From assembly GCA_964369265.1 (NCBI GenBank), contig CAYJEV010000115.1:1-5302 (forward strand): 5,302 bases of DNA, given 5' to 3'. Below, in pieces: positions 1 to 5,250 of the stretch (positions are counted from its first letter, which is position 1; the number at the start of each line of letters is the position of its first letter). Below the pieces are notes generated by a model, which was given only the letters and a program-made list of their open reading frames with translations, had not been told where the DNA came from and made no database searches. The position numbers and the translations under genes were made by a program. Origin of the DNA: DAMCAP01 sp964369265. Lineage in GTDB: Bacteria; Bacillota; Clostridia; Oscillospirales; Ruminococcaceae.

Positions 1-30
1 ATTATATCGGTCACCCTACAATTTCGAGGA

Positions 31-618
31 TTATTTTATGAGTTGGTAGAATAGTCCTTTTGTGGTTGAGTAATAAATAAGTTTTCCAAACCTCTTTTTA
101 GGCATTCGCATTTCTAGTCCCCATTCAGGGTACATTTTGTATAAATTAAGCCCACCATCAACAATATAGCATACAAATGAAATATAGTTATCTTTGCTCA
201 TCTCATGTTCGCTTGTAATGAACCATTCATCTTCAATAGTTTCAATTTTAAGCTTTTCATTTTCATCCGCTTTTTTAAGTGTTTGCTCTAAAACTTTTCT
301 TCCACAACAAGATACCTCTGCATTGCCAGTGCAAAGAGAAATGTTATTGCATATTGGGCAAACATAGAATTTTGTGTTTTTCATATTACCTCCGACAAAA
401 TCTCCATCTGACACTTCGCCTTTTAATAAGCTCGCTAAATCTAAGTTTAATATTTCAGATAATTCATTCAAAAGAGAAATCTCTGGTAATCCAAGTCCTC
501 GCTCCCACTTAGAAACTGTTTTATCGCTGATATTCATTAAATCGGCAAGCTGTTTTTGTGTCATATTTTTTTCTAATCTTAATTTTTTTATTGTATTTCC
601 AACTAAAATATTTTGCAT
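31..618 (-). CDS. XRE-family regulator fused to a degenerate desulfoferrodoxin-like domain
   Basis: This is a probable cytoplasmic transcription regulator of 195 residues. Residues 6-61 form a Cro/C1-type helix-turn-helix (IKKLRLEKNMTQKQLADLMN, then the recognition helix around SDKTVSKWERG). Residues 83-190 resemble desulfoferrodoxin/superoxide reductase: a CPIC pair (C87, C90) and an SCCG pair (C104, C105) match the Cys4 iron or zinc site, followed by EHEMSKDNYISFVCYI and a C-terminal YYSTTKGLF. Of the usual superoxide-reductase iron ligands only H138 remains; the expected later His, Cys and His are N144, S184 and K187. Redox or metal sensing is therefore more likely than catalysis (inference). 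An in-frame ATG at 630 sits directly against AGAAAGGA, with no spacing, so the ATG at 618, twelve bases from it, was chosen. The gene stands alone, ends in TAA, and no terminator is visible in the 30 bases beyond. Confidence 0.87.
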   Translation of the reverse strand: MQNILVGNTIKKLRLEKNMTQKQLADLMNISDKTVSKWERGLGLPEISLLNELSEILNLDLASLLKGEVSDGDFVGGNMKNTKFYVCPICNNISLCTGNAEVSCCGRKVLEQTLKKADENEKLKIETIEDEWFITSEHEMSKDNYISFVCYIVDGGLNLYKMYPEWGLEMRMPKKRFGKLIYYSTTKGLFYQLIK

Positions 619-630
619 ATTTATGACCAT

Positions 631-638
631 TCCTTTCT
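631..638 (-). promoter_or_regulatory. Ribosome binding site deciding the start at 618
   Basis: On the minus strand the sequence reads AGAAAGGA, complementary to the extreme 3' end of Firmicutes 16S rRNA (AGAAAGGAGGTGATC). It touches the ATG at 630 and lies 12 bases from the ATG at 618. Because the pairing is at the far 5' side of the Shine-Dalgarno consensus, the 12-base gap is acceptable and supports the start at 618. Confidence 0.6.
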
Positions 639-666
639 ACTGAAGGCACAAAACAACCATAAAATG

Positions 667-697
667 ATTATAAATGCGCCATGTTTTTTGGTTGTCT
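667..697 (-). promoter_or_regulatory. Probable promoter of the XRE-type regulator
   Basis: A perfect TATAAT on the minus strand (667-672) lies about 50 bases upstream of the start at 618, implying transcription from about 660. The matching -35 is poor (ACAACC or GACAAC about 17-18 bases upstream, near 690-696), so an activator or weak basal expression is possible. The -35 area overlaps one arm of the inverted repeat at 692-712. Confidence 0.5.
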
Positions 698-712
698 GCT
701 TTTTGCAGACAA
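692..712. promoter_or_regulatory. Perfect inverted repeat, candidate operator
   Basis: TTGTCTGC and GCAGACAA form a perfect 8-bp inverted repeat around five T residues. Neither strand continues into a T-tract after the second arm, so a terminator is unlikely. It overlaps the -35 region of the regulator gene at 31-618, which is a usual place for an operator. Autoregulation by that protein is an inference. Confidence 0.45.
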
Positions 713-806
713 GAAAAACGGCTTTTTTTCAACCTACTAGCCGCCCACACATAACCCGAACACGTTTTATAAGGAATAGGAAGCCTGTTCATTGTGTCAA
801 AGCCTT

Positions 807-831
807 TTGCAATACGAAAGTATTACTGCAA
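807..831 (+). repeat. Hairpin with GAAA tetraloop inside the element
   Basis: TTGCA (807-811) pairs with TGCAA (827-831), and ATAC (812-815) pairs with GTAT (820-823) around a GAAA loop (816-819). TAC (824-826) is a three-base bulge. A GNRA loop closed by C-G is an RNA-like feature. It lies in the loop of the 765-780/855-870 stem. Confidence 0.5.
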
Positions 832-906
832 GCCTTTTCCTTGTGACCAAACCTCCTATTTCTTATAAAATCTTTGACCTCACATTGCCGTATTTGTAAC
901 TTAGGC

Positions 907-955
907 GAGGAGGACGAAGAAAGCATATGTGCATATGGTGATGAGGAGGACGAAG
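907..955 (+). repeat. Direct repeat GAGGAGGACGAAG inside the element
   Basis: The 13-base purine-rich word GAGGAGGACGAAG occurs at 907-919 and again at 943-955, 36 bases apart, within the apical part of the second internal stem. Between them GCATATG occurs twice in tandem (923-929 and 931-937). The word resembles a Shine-Dalgarno sequence, but the frames after it are very short. Confidence 0.6.
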
Positions 956-1010
956 CATAAGGTGCGAATACGGCGATGTGAGGCGTATTCGGATTATGTG
1001 TGGGCGGCTA

Positions 1011-1098
1011 AATAAATGATACTAGATAAAACTTAAATTTTCAATAAACGCTCCGTAGAATTTACACTTTTATTGCAAAAAAATAGATATATTATATT
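1011..1098. other. AT-rich spacer without recognisable content
   Basis: This stretch lies between the right end of the inverted-repeat element and the terminator of the protease pseudogene. It is very AT-rich. I see no open frame with a ribosome site, no convincing promoter and no repeat. Confidence 0.5.
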
Positions 1099-1100
1099 AA

Positions 1101-1143
1101 AACATAAAAGGCTGTCACAAATGGTATTAGCATTCGTGACAGC
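1101..1143 (-). terminator. Intrinsic terminator of the CPBP protease locus
   Basis: GCTGTCACAAATG (1111-1123) and CATTCGTGACAGC (1131-1143) form a 13-bp stem with one mismatch and a 7-base loop. On the minus strand it is followed by CTTTTATGTTTT. It begins 15 bases after the stop codon of the minus-strand gene. No T-tract follows on the plus strand. Confidence 0.88.
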
Positions 1144-1158
1144 TGCTGTGTTATTAAG

Positions 1159-2040
1159 CTAAGCTTCGATTGTTTCTTCAATTCCCCAAAGCTCTTTTAT
1201 TTCTGCGTGCTTGCTTTTTCTCATTAAGAATAAGCCGATAAAGAAAAGTATTGTAGGAAGCACGAAGGATAATGCACCTATTAGAGATGTTAGCAGACTA
1301 GGAATGCTAGCGCTTTGAGTTTCTGCCATTACACTAAGTGAATATATAAGCAGCGGTTGTCCAGTTTCGACTGGTGTGGCAATTAAAAATATTGCAGAAT
1401 TCCAAATAGTATGAAATATGATAGGAACCAATATATTTTTTGAGCAAATATAAATAGCACTCATGAATAATCCAGCACCTATCGCACTCACAACCTGTGT
1501 TAGTCCGCCAGTAAAATGTATTACCGAGAAGAATATCATAGTTTAAAATGCTGCCTTAGTTATGGCATTCTTTTTGCCTGACTTTAATAGCGACTGGCAA
1601 AAAAGCCCTCTGAATGTTATTTCTTCATAAGTTGCAACACAAAATGCTTGGAAGATAGAAATACCAATAATTTCCACAGGGACAATAAATCCTGAGGCAC
1701 TTGGCGATTTTAATGTGAAAACTAAGCTTAATGTTGTGGCTAACATGAGTATTGCTGGAATGAATGCTGGCAGCCAATTGAAGATATTATTTCTATTAAA
1801 TTGATAGTCATATTTTTTATCGAGCAAAAAATATGTTGTGATCAAAACAAATATTGCGCCTATGGCTCTGGTGAGTGACTCTGCCAATTGTTTTGTAAAA
1901 TCTGATTCAAACGACATTCCTGCTATAAAGAATAAATAGCCGATTGGAAACATTGCTAACATCACAAGAATAGATGTTAAAATTATCATTACTGCCGAAT
2001 ATGCTGTTGGGTGTTTTTTTGCTAGTGGTAATCCGTTCAT
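1159..2040 (-). pseudogene. CPBP/CAAX-type intramembrane metalloprotease interrupted by one in-frame stop
   Basis: The frame would encode about 293 residues of a multi-spanning membrane protein of the CPBP (Abi, CAAX protease-like) family. All three family motifs are visible: EEITFRG (E139, E140, R144), FSVIH (F171 to H175) and HTIWN (H210, N214). In this family they are the catalytic Glu pair and metal-ligand His residues. A TAA codon at 1543-1545 (codon 166) falls between motifs one and two; the same frame continues as ACT-ATG-ATA without any shift. One base change, for example TTA (Leu) to TAA, explains it. The downstream ATG at 1539 has no ribosome site, so a separately made second half is unlikely. 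The 165-residue product would lack the His motifs. GAGGAAAG lies just upstream of the start at 2040. Members act in prenyl-protein processing or bacteriocin self-immunity; the substrate here is unknown. Sequencing error is possible. Confidence 0.85.
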
Positions 2041-2084
2041 AACTTTCCTCTTTCTATATGTTACTTTTTTGAAGTAGTACTATT

Positions 2085-2113
2085 ATTTTACATTGTTTTG
2101 ATGGATTTGTAAA
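2085..2113 (-). promoter_or_regulatory. Sigma-A type promoter of the CPBP protease locus
   Basis: On the minus strand TTTACA (2108-2113, 5 of 6 to TTGACA) and TAAAAT (2085-2090, 5 of 6 to TATAAT) are separated by exactly 17 bases. Transcription would start near 2078, about 38 bases before the ATG at 2040. An 8-base palindrome TAGTACTA (2075-2082) covers the predicted start point and might bind a regulator, but it is short. Confidence 0.7.
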
Positions 2114-2146
2114 GAAAAATTTATTATTAAAGAAAAATTTATTATT
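2111..2146. repeat. Perfect 18-bp tandem duplication, AT-only core
   Basis: AAAGAAAAATTTATTATT occurs twice head to tail (2111-2128 and 2129-2146), followed by a degenerate third start (AAAGGAAATTTT). It begins inside the -35 box of the protease promoter and extends upstream of it. A/T tracts in that place can act as an UP element. Confidence 0.85.
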
Positions 2147-2240
2147 AAAGGAAATTTTCACTTATATAAGCGAATAGTGAGGGGGGATAGTTTACAAAGC
2201 AACTATTTAAAAGACTTGCACTCGGCTTGAAATGCTTAAT

Positions 2241-2286
2241 CGAAAACAAAACTCTCAAACTAGGCAGCTTTGCAAAGTTTGAGAGT
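2241..2286 (-). terminator. Intrinsic terminator of the 178-residue hypothetical gene
   Basis: ACTCTCAAAC (2251-2260) and GTTTGAGAGT (2277-2286) form a perfect 10-bp stem. On the minus strand the second arm runs into TTTGTTTTCG. The stem starts 20 bases past the TAA stop at 2307-2309. The loop contains the palindrome CTTTGCAAAG, which could compete with or extend the structure. Confidence 0.85.
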
Positions 2287-2306
2287 ATAAATTCGAAATA
2301 TTAAAC

Positions 2307-2843
2307 TTAGTCTTTTGTCTTAAATAATTTTTTTGCGAGAAAATCAATGCCTTTATCAATTAAGCCTTTTTCTCTAAGCTCTGGTACTAAGCAAGTATTA
2401 GGGGTATATGTGCTTATTGAAGAGAGGTATTTTGAGTTGTTAAACAAATATTCTTCATCGATAGACTGAACTATAATATATATAACATCTTTCTTTATTT
2501 TGAATTGTAGCAAGTACGCCTCAGCTCCCAAATCAGGCTCAAATTTTTCAATAATTTGAGCCCCTGTATCGACAGGATGACCATCTTCAGTATTTATTCT
2601 ATAGTAAAAAATAATATCATGACTATCATCACAATTCATCATTCTAACGCTAAAATGCTCGCCAGTAGTTATTTTTGTATATGAAGCATTTTCGCTCTCA
2701 ATACATTTTGCCAGCTTGTTTAGCGTCCCTCTACTTAAAAAGCAAGCTTTGCTATCTCTTAGTGCGTTTGATAAAAATGATGGAATTGTATTATAGCTTA
2801 GCTCACTTATTTTAGAAAAATTTATTTCGTTATTATCTGTCAT
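2307..2843 (-). CDS. Hypothetical protein, 178 residues, family not recognised
   Basis: I do not recognise this protein. It looks soluble: no signal peptide or membrane segment is visible. It has a mixed alpha/beta look, with alternating hydrophobic strands such as DIIFYYRIN, AYLLQFKIK and DVIYIIVQSI, and a basic C-terminal helix (DKGIDFLAKKLFKTKD). Four cysteines are scattered without a metal-binding pattern. The open frame extends upstream to an ATG at 2933, but that would run through the gene's own promoter; AGAAAGGA at 2856-2863 lies 12 bases before the ATG at 2843, which was chosen. The ATG at 2855 is too close to that site. The gene is a single unit with its own promoter and terminator, transcribed divergently from the MarR-ABC operon. 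A link to that operon is possible but not shown. Confidence 0.75.
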   Translation of the reverse strand: MTDNNEINFSKISELSYNTIPSFLSNALRDSKACFLSRGTLNKLAKCIESENASYTKITTGEHFSVRMMNCDDSHDIIFYYRINTEDGHPVDTGAQIIEKFEPDLGAEAYLLQFKIKKDVIYIIVQSIDEEYLFNNSKYLSSISTYTPNTCLVPELREKGLIDKGIDFLAKKLFKTKD

Positions 2844-2855
2844 TTTAATAAGCAT

Positions 2856-2863
2856 TCCTTTCT
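2856..2863 (-). promoter_or_regulatory. Ribosome binding site deciding the start at 2843
   Basis: AGAAAGGA on the minus strand, directly followed by an in-frame ATG (2855) and, 12 bases away, the preferred ATG (2843). Both the motif and the spacing equal those at 631-638 in front of the XRE-type gene. Confidence 0.6.
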
Positions 2864-2901
2864 TTAGAGCAAGTTTATTATGTACTACACTCACTATTTT
2901 T

Positions 2902-2930
2902 ATTTTATCAGAAAAATAAGAAGGACACAA
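2902..2930 (-). promoter_or_regulatory. Probable promoter of the hypothetical gene
   Basis: On the minus strand TAAAAT (2902-2907) lies 17 bases from TTGTGT (2925-2930), a match of 5 of 6 at -10 and 3 of 6 at -35. The implied start near 2895 gives a leader of about 50 bases. It diverges from the plus-strand promoter at 2979-3007, with about 50 bases between the two -35 boxes. Confidence 0.55.
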
Positions 2931-2978
2931 CAATAGACTAATATTAAGCTAAATTTAAACCGCGATGGTATAAGGATA

Positions 2979-3007
2979 TTGACACCGATTTGCTATTATG
3001 TTATATT
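2979..3007 (+). promoter_or_regulatory. Sigma-A type promoter of the MarR-ABC operon
   Basis: A perfect TTGACA (2979-2984) and TATATT (3002-3007, 5 of 6) are separated by 17 bases. Transcription should start near 3014, inside the palindrome at 3009-3026, about 23 bases before the ATG at 3037. This is the strongest promoter in the window by consensus match. Confidence 0.82.
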
Positions 3008-3008
3008 G

Positions 3009-3026
3009 GTATCAATGCAGTGATAC
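3009..3026. promoter_or_regulatory. Palindromic operator, probable MarR binding site
   Basis: GTATCA and TGATAC form a perfect inverted repeat with a 6-base spacer (18 bp overall), right after the -10 box and over the expected transcription start. Size and place fit MarR-family autorepressor sites. ATTGACACC (2978-2986), overlapping the -35 box, matches the complement of GGTATCAAT (3008-3016) at 8 of 9 positions and may be a further half-site. Confidence 0.72.
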
Positions 3027-3036
3027 GGAGGGGATT

Positions 3037-3513
3037 ATGAACAATAAACTAGAGCTTTTAATGAAGCTAACAGAACTATCTGAGCAAATTAAATATAGCA
3101 AAAAACATCGCCATAAACATATAAATTCAATTGCGTGCGATAAAGGAATAAAAAGCGAAAAACATAAAAATAGATTATCTTTTACAGCAAAGAGAATGAT
3201 ATGCATTTTATTGGAAGAGGAGAGCATAAATCAGAGGAGTATTTCTAAAATGCTCGGTGTTAGTGCGCAGACTGTTTCAGAGATGATTAAAAACCTTGAG
3301 GCAAAAGATTTGATAACAAAATCTCAAGGCGAGATTAATAACGAGAACATGATAGCCCTAACAGAGCATGGCAAGGAAACTGCTCTGGAAACGAGGAAGA
3401 GCATTGCCAAGAGGGCTGATAAAACCTTTAATGGTTTATCAAAAGAAGAAATTCAAACTTTAAGCGAGCTTTTAGATAAGATTAGTCGCAATAACTTGGG
3501 TGAGATAGATTAG
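3037..3513 (+). CDS. MarR-family winged-helix repressor of the exporter operon
   Basis: This 158-residue protein is a likely dimeric cytoplasmic repressor. The winged helix spans about residues 50-115: helices in FTAKRMICILLEEE and INQRSISKMLG, recognition helix SAQTVSEMIKNLEAKDLI (76-93), a short wing, then LTEHGKE, the usual end of the MarR fold. A terminal helix follows (LSKEEIQTLSELLDKI). Residues 22-30 (KKHRHKHIN) and HK at 43-44 are rich in His and Lys in the linker before the DNA-binding domain; metal binding is conceivable but unproven. GGAGG six bases or fewer before the ATG at 3037 fixes this start; an earlier in-frame ATG at 2998 lies inside the promoter. The gene is 18 bases upstream of the ABC gene, so the two are cotranscribed. 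It probably represses the operon through the palindrome at 3009-3026. Confidence 0.88.
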   Translation: MNNKLELLMKLTELSEQIKYSKKHRHKHINSIACDKGIKSEKHKNRLSFTAKRMICILLEEESINQRSISKMLGVSAQTVSEMIKNLEAKDLITKSQGEINNENMIALTEHGKETALETRKSIAKRADKTFNGLSKEEIQTLSELLDKISRNNLGEID

Positions 3514-3520
3514 GAGCTTT

Positions 3521-3525
3521 GGAGG
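3521..3525 (+). promoter_or_regulatory. Ribosome binding site of the ABC exporter gene
   Basis: GGAGG lies six bases before the ATG at 3532, inside the 18-base gap after the MarR stop codon. It gives the exporter independent, strong translation initiation in a shared transcript and confirms its start. Confidence 0.85.
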
Positions 3526-3531
3526 AAGTGT

Positions 3532-5250
3532 ATGGACTTATTAAAGATATATTGCAAACTATATTTGCATAAAATTACACTCGCACTAATATTAAAATCA
3601 GTTTCAACAGGCTTTACTTTGTTTATGCCTTGGGCATTTGCATATTTAGTGAATGAAATTGTTCCGCTAAACTCAAGCAAAATGCTAGTTTTGTGGGGGT
3701 CGGTTATGATATTTGCAGCTTTTGCAACCATGCTACTTAGCTTATTAGCCTCTCATTTAAGTGTTGGTTTTGGTGTTGAGGTATCAAAAAGGATAAGAGA
3801 AGATTTATTTATGAAGTCCTGCGGTATGGACTGCGAGAAAATTGATAAGTTTGGTATATCTTCAGTTGTTTCAAGATTAACAACCGATATTGCTAGCGTG
3901 CAAACCTTTATTTCTAAAATAATGACAAAAGGAACAGCGACAATTCTAACATTTGTTGGCAGTCTTTTCTCTGTTACAATTTTAGATCCTAAGCTTGCAG
4001 TTATAATGTTTGCTATAATTCCGTTAATAGCAGCAACAGTTTATATTACAACAAGCTTAGGATTTAAGCGTTTTAAAGAAACTAAAAAAGTTAACGATAA
4101 TTTAGTGAAGGTTATTAGGGAGAACGTTATTGGAATAAGAGTTGTTAGGGCGCTTTCTAGCTTTGAAAGAGAAAATAATAACTTCACTAGAGTTAATGAT
4201 TTATTGAAAGAAAAAAACATAGCAGCTTCTATAGTAAATGCAGTAGGAACGCCATCTATGAGATTATGGGTTAATTTAGGAATGGTCGCAACGCTGATGG
4301 CTGGTGCGTATTATGTGCGAGAGTTAGAGAGCGATGTTGCTTCTCTCATTGCGTTTATGAGCTATTTTACTATGGTGCTTTCGTCGCTAATAGGTATTGG
4401 TCAGCTTTTTACAATGTATTCTAAGTGCGCAGCTGCTTCAAGCAGAATTTTAGAGGTGTTAAGGATACAAAATAGAGAGTATCAAGACATTTTATCTAGC
4501 GATAATTATAGCTGTTTCATTGAGTTTAGAAATGTTAGTTTTTCGTATCTTGATGGTATGGAGGTTCTTAAAAATATTTCTTTTACAATAAATAAAGGCG
4601 AAACTTTGGGGATAATTGGTTCAACAGGTTCAGGAAAATCAACGATCATTAGCCTGCTTTTAAGGTTGTATGAGCCTGATTGTGGAGAGATATTTCTTGA
4701 GGGCAAGCCTATAAACTCTTACTCTAAACAAAGTTTATATGAGAAGTTTGGTGTTGTGTTTCAGTCGGATGTCATATTTGCGGAGAGCGTTAGAGAAAAT
4801 ATTGCTTTTGGTAGAGATATTGCTACTAAGCAGATTGAGAGAGCAAGCGAGTCGGCGCAAGCGAGAGTGTATCTTGATAAGCTGAAGGATGGCTATAACA
4901 CACTCATAAATATTAGAGGCCAGAACATGAGCGGAGGCGAAAAGCAGAGAATGCTAATAGCGAGGGCAGTTGCTGGAAATCCAGAGATTTTAGTGCTAGA
5001 TGATGCAACAAACGCCCTGGACTATCGAACAGATGCCAAGCTTAGATTAGCGCTTTCTAAGAGCTATGAAGGAACGACAAAAATATTTGTATCACAAAGA
5101 GTTGCCACGATAATCAGCGCTGATAAAATCATTGTACTTGATAAAGGCGAGATAATTGCACAAGGCACTCATAATGACTTGTGCAAAAGTTGCGAAATTT
5201 ATGGCAGAATTAGTAAAGCACAGCTTGGGGACTCTGCACTATATGCTTAG
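3532..5250 (+). CDS. ABC exporter half-transporter (membrane plus ATPase domains), degenerate subunit type
   Basis: This 572-residue protein has the MsbA/LmrCD-type exporter layout: six membrane helices (about 15-40, 53-78, 135-153, 155-175, 244-262, 268-297), then an ATPase domain from about 330. Visible motifs are the A-loop Tyr339, Walker A GSTGSGKST (363-371), Q-loop Gln411, signature MSGGE (466-470), Walker B ILVLDD (486-491) and D-loop NALD (494-497). Asp491 replaces the catalytic Glu, and Gln522 (VSQRV) replaces the switch His. In heterodimeric exporters this pattern marks the subunit with the non-hydrolysing site, so a canonical partner is expected next in the operon, beyond the window. 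The substrate is unknown; such MarR-linked pairs often export drugs or peptides. The length is normal, so the C-terminus is close to complete, but its TAG stop is formed at the junction with the repeat element starting at 5248. Confidence 0.93.
   Translation: MDLLKIYCKLYLHKITLALILKSVSTGFTLFMPWAFAYLVNEIVPLNSSKMLVLWGSVMIFAAFATMLLSLLASHLSVGFGVEVSKRIREDLFMKSCGMDCEKIDKFGISSVVSRLTTDIASVQTFISKIMTKGTATILTFVGSLFSVTILDPKLAVIMFAIIPLIAATVYITTSLGFKRFKETKKVNDNLVKVIRENVIGIRVVRALSSFERENNNFTRVNDLLKEKNIAASIVNAVGTPSMRLWVNLGMVATLMAGAYYVRELESDVASLIAFMSYFTMVLSSLIGIGQLFTMYSKCAAASSRILEVLRIQNREYQDILSSDNYSCFIEFRNVSFSYLDGMEVLKNISFTINKGETLGIIGSTGSGKSTIISLLLRLYEPDCGEIFLEGKPINSYSKQSLYEKFGVVFQSDVIFAESVRENIAFGRDIATKQIERASESAQARVYLDKLKDGYNTLINIRGQNMSGGEKQRMLIARAVAGNPEILVLDDATNALDYRTDAKLRLALSKSYEGTTKIFVSQRVATIISADKIIVLDKGEIIAQGTHNDLCKSCEIYGRISKAQLGDSALYA

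Larger units (their letters stand above)
738..1010 (+). mobile_element. MITE-like non-autonomous element with 25-bp terminal inverted repeats and TA flanks
   Basis: The body (740-1008, 269 bp) starts GCCGCCCACACATAA and ends with its complement, TTATGTGTGGGCGGC. The terminal repeats 740-764 and 984-1008 match at 23 of 25 positions. TA lies at both outer edges (738-739 and 1009-1010), as expected for IS630/Tc1/mariner-type insertion. Inside, 765-780 pairs with 855-870 (16 bp, one G.U) and 878-894 with 967-983 (17 bp, one G.U). Both stems abut the terminal stem exactly, giving a Y-shaped fold. No transposase or credible coding sequence is present. The left 55 bases (738-792) recur identically at 5248-5302 in the same orientation, which shows it is a repeat and not a single structure. 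The TA-transposition family is an inference from the flanks. Confidence 0.75.

Noticed and set aside
279..643. Plus-strand open frames opposite the XRE-type regulator gene
   Set aside because: They are antisense to a well-supported gene, lack ribosome sites and have compositions typical of reversed coding sequence.
692..712. The TTGTCTGC/GCAGACAA inverted repeat as an intrinsic terminator
   Set aside because: Neither strand has a T-tract after the stem, and it lies at a promoter with no gene ending into it.
613..846. A plus-strand open frame of about 77 codons entering the element
   Set aside because: It has no ribosome site, crosses the promoter of the minus-strand regulator and the sharp left boundary of the element, and resembles no protein family I know.
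907..955. A CRISPR-like repeat-spacer unit formed by the repeated GAGGAGGACGAAG
   Set aside because: Only two 13-base copies exist, within a larger inverted-repeat structure, with no further units and no cas gene in the window.
935..1015. A 26-codon open frame starting at ATG 935 within the inverted-repeat element and running out through its right end
   Set aside because: The nearest Shine-Dalgarno-like word is about 20 bases away, the frame is very short, and it consists mostly of stem and terminal-repeat sequence, so its openness is explained by structure.
1159..1539. An independent 126-residue protein from the second half of the protease locus
   Set aside because: It is in the same frame as the first half, lacks a Shine-Dalgarno sequence before ATG 1539, and begins in the middle of a family motif region; a disrupted single gene explains it better.
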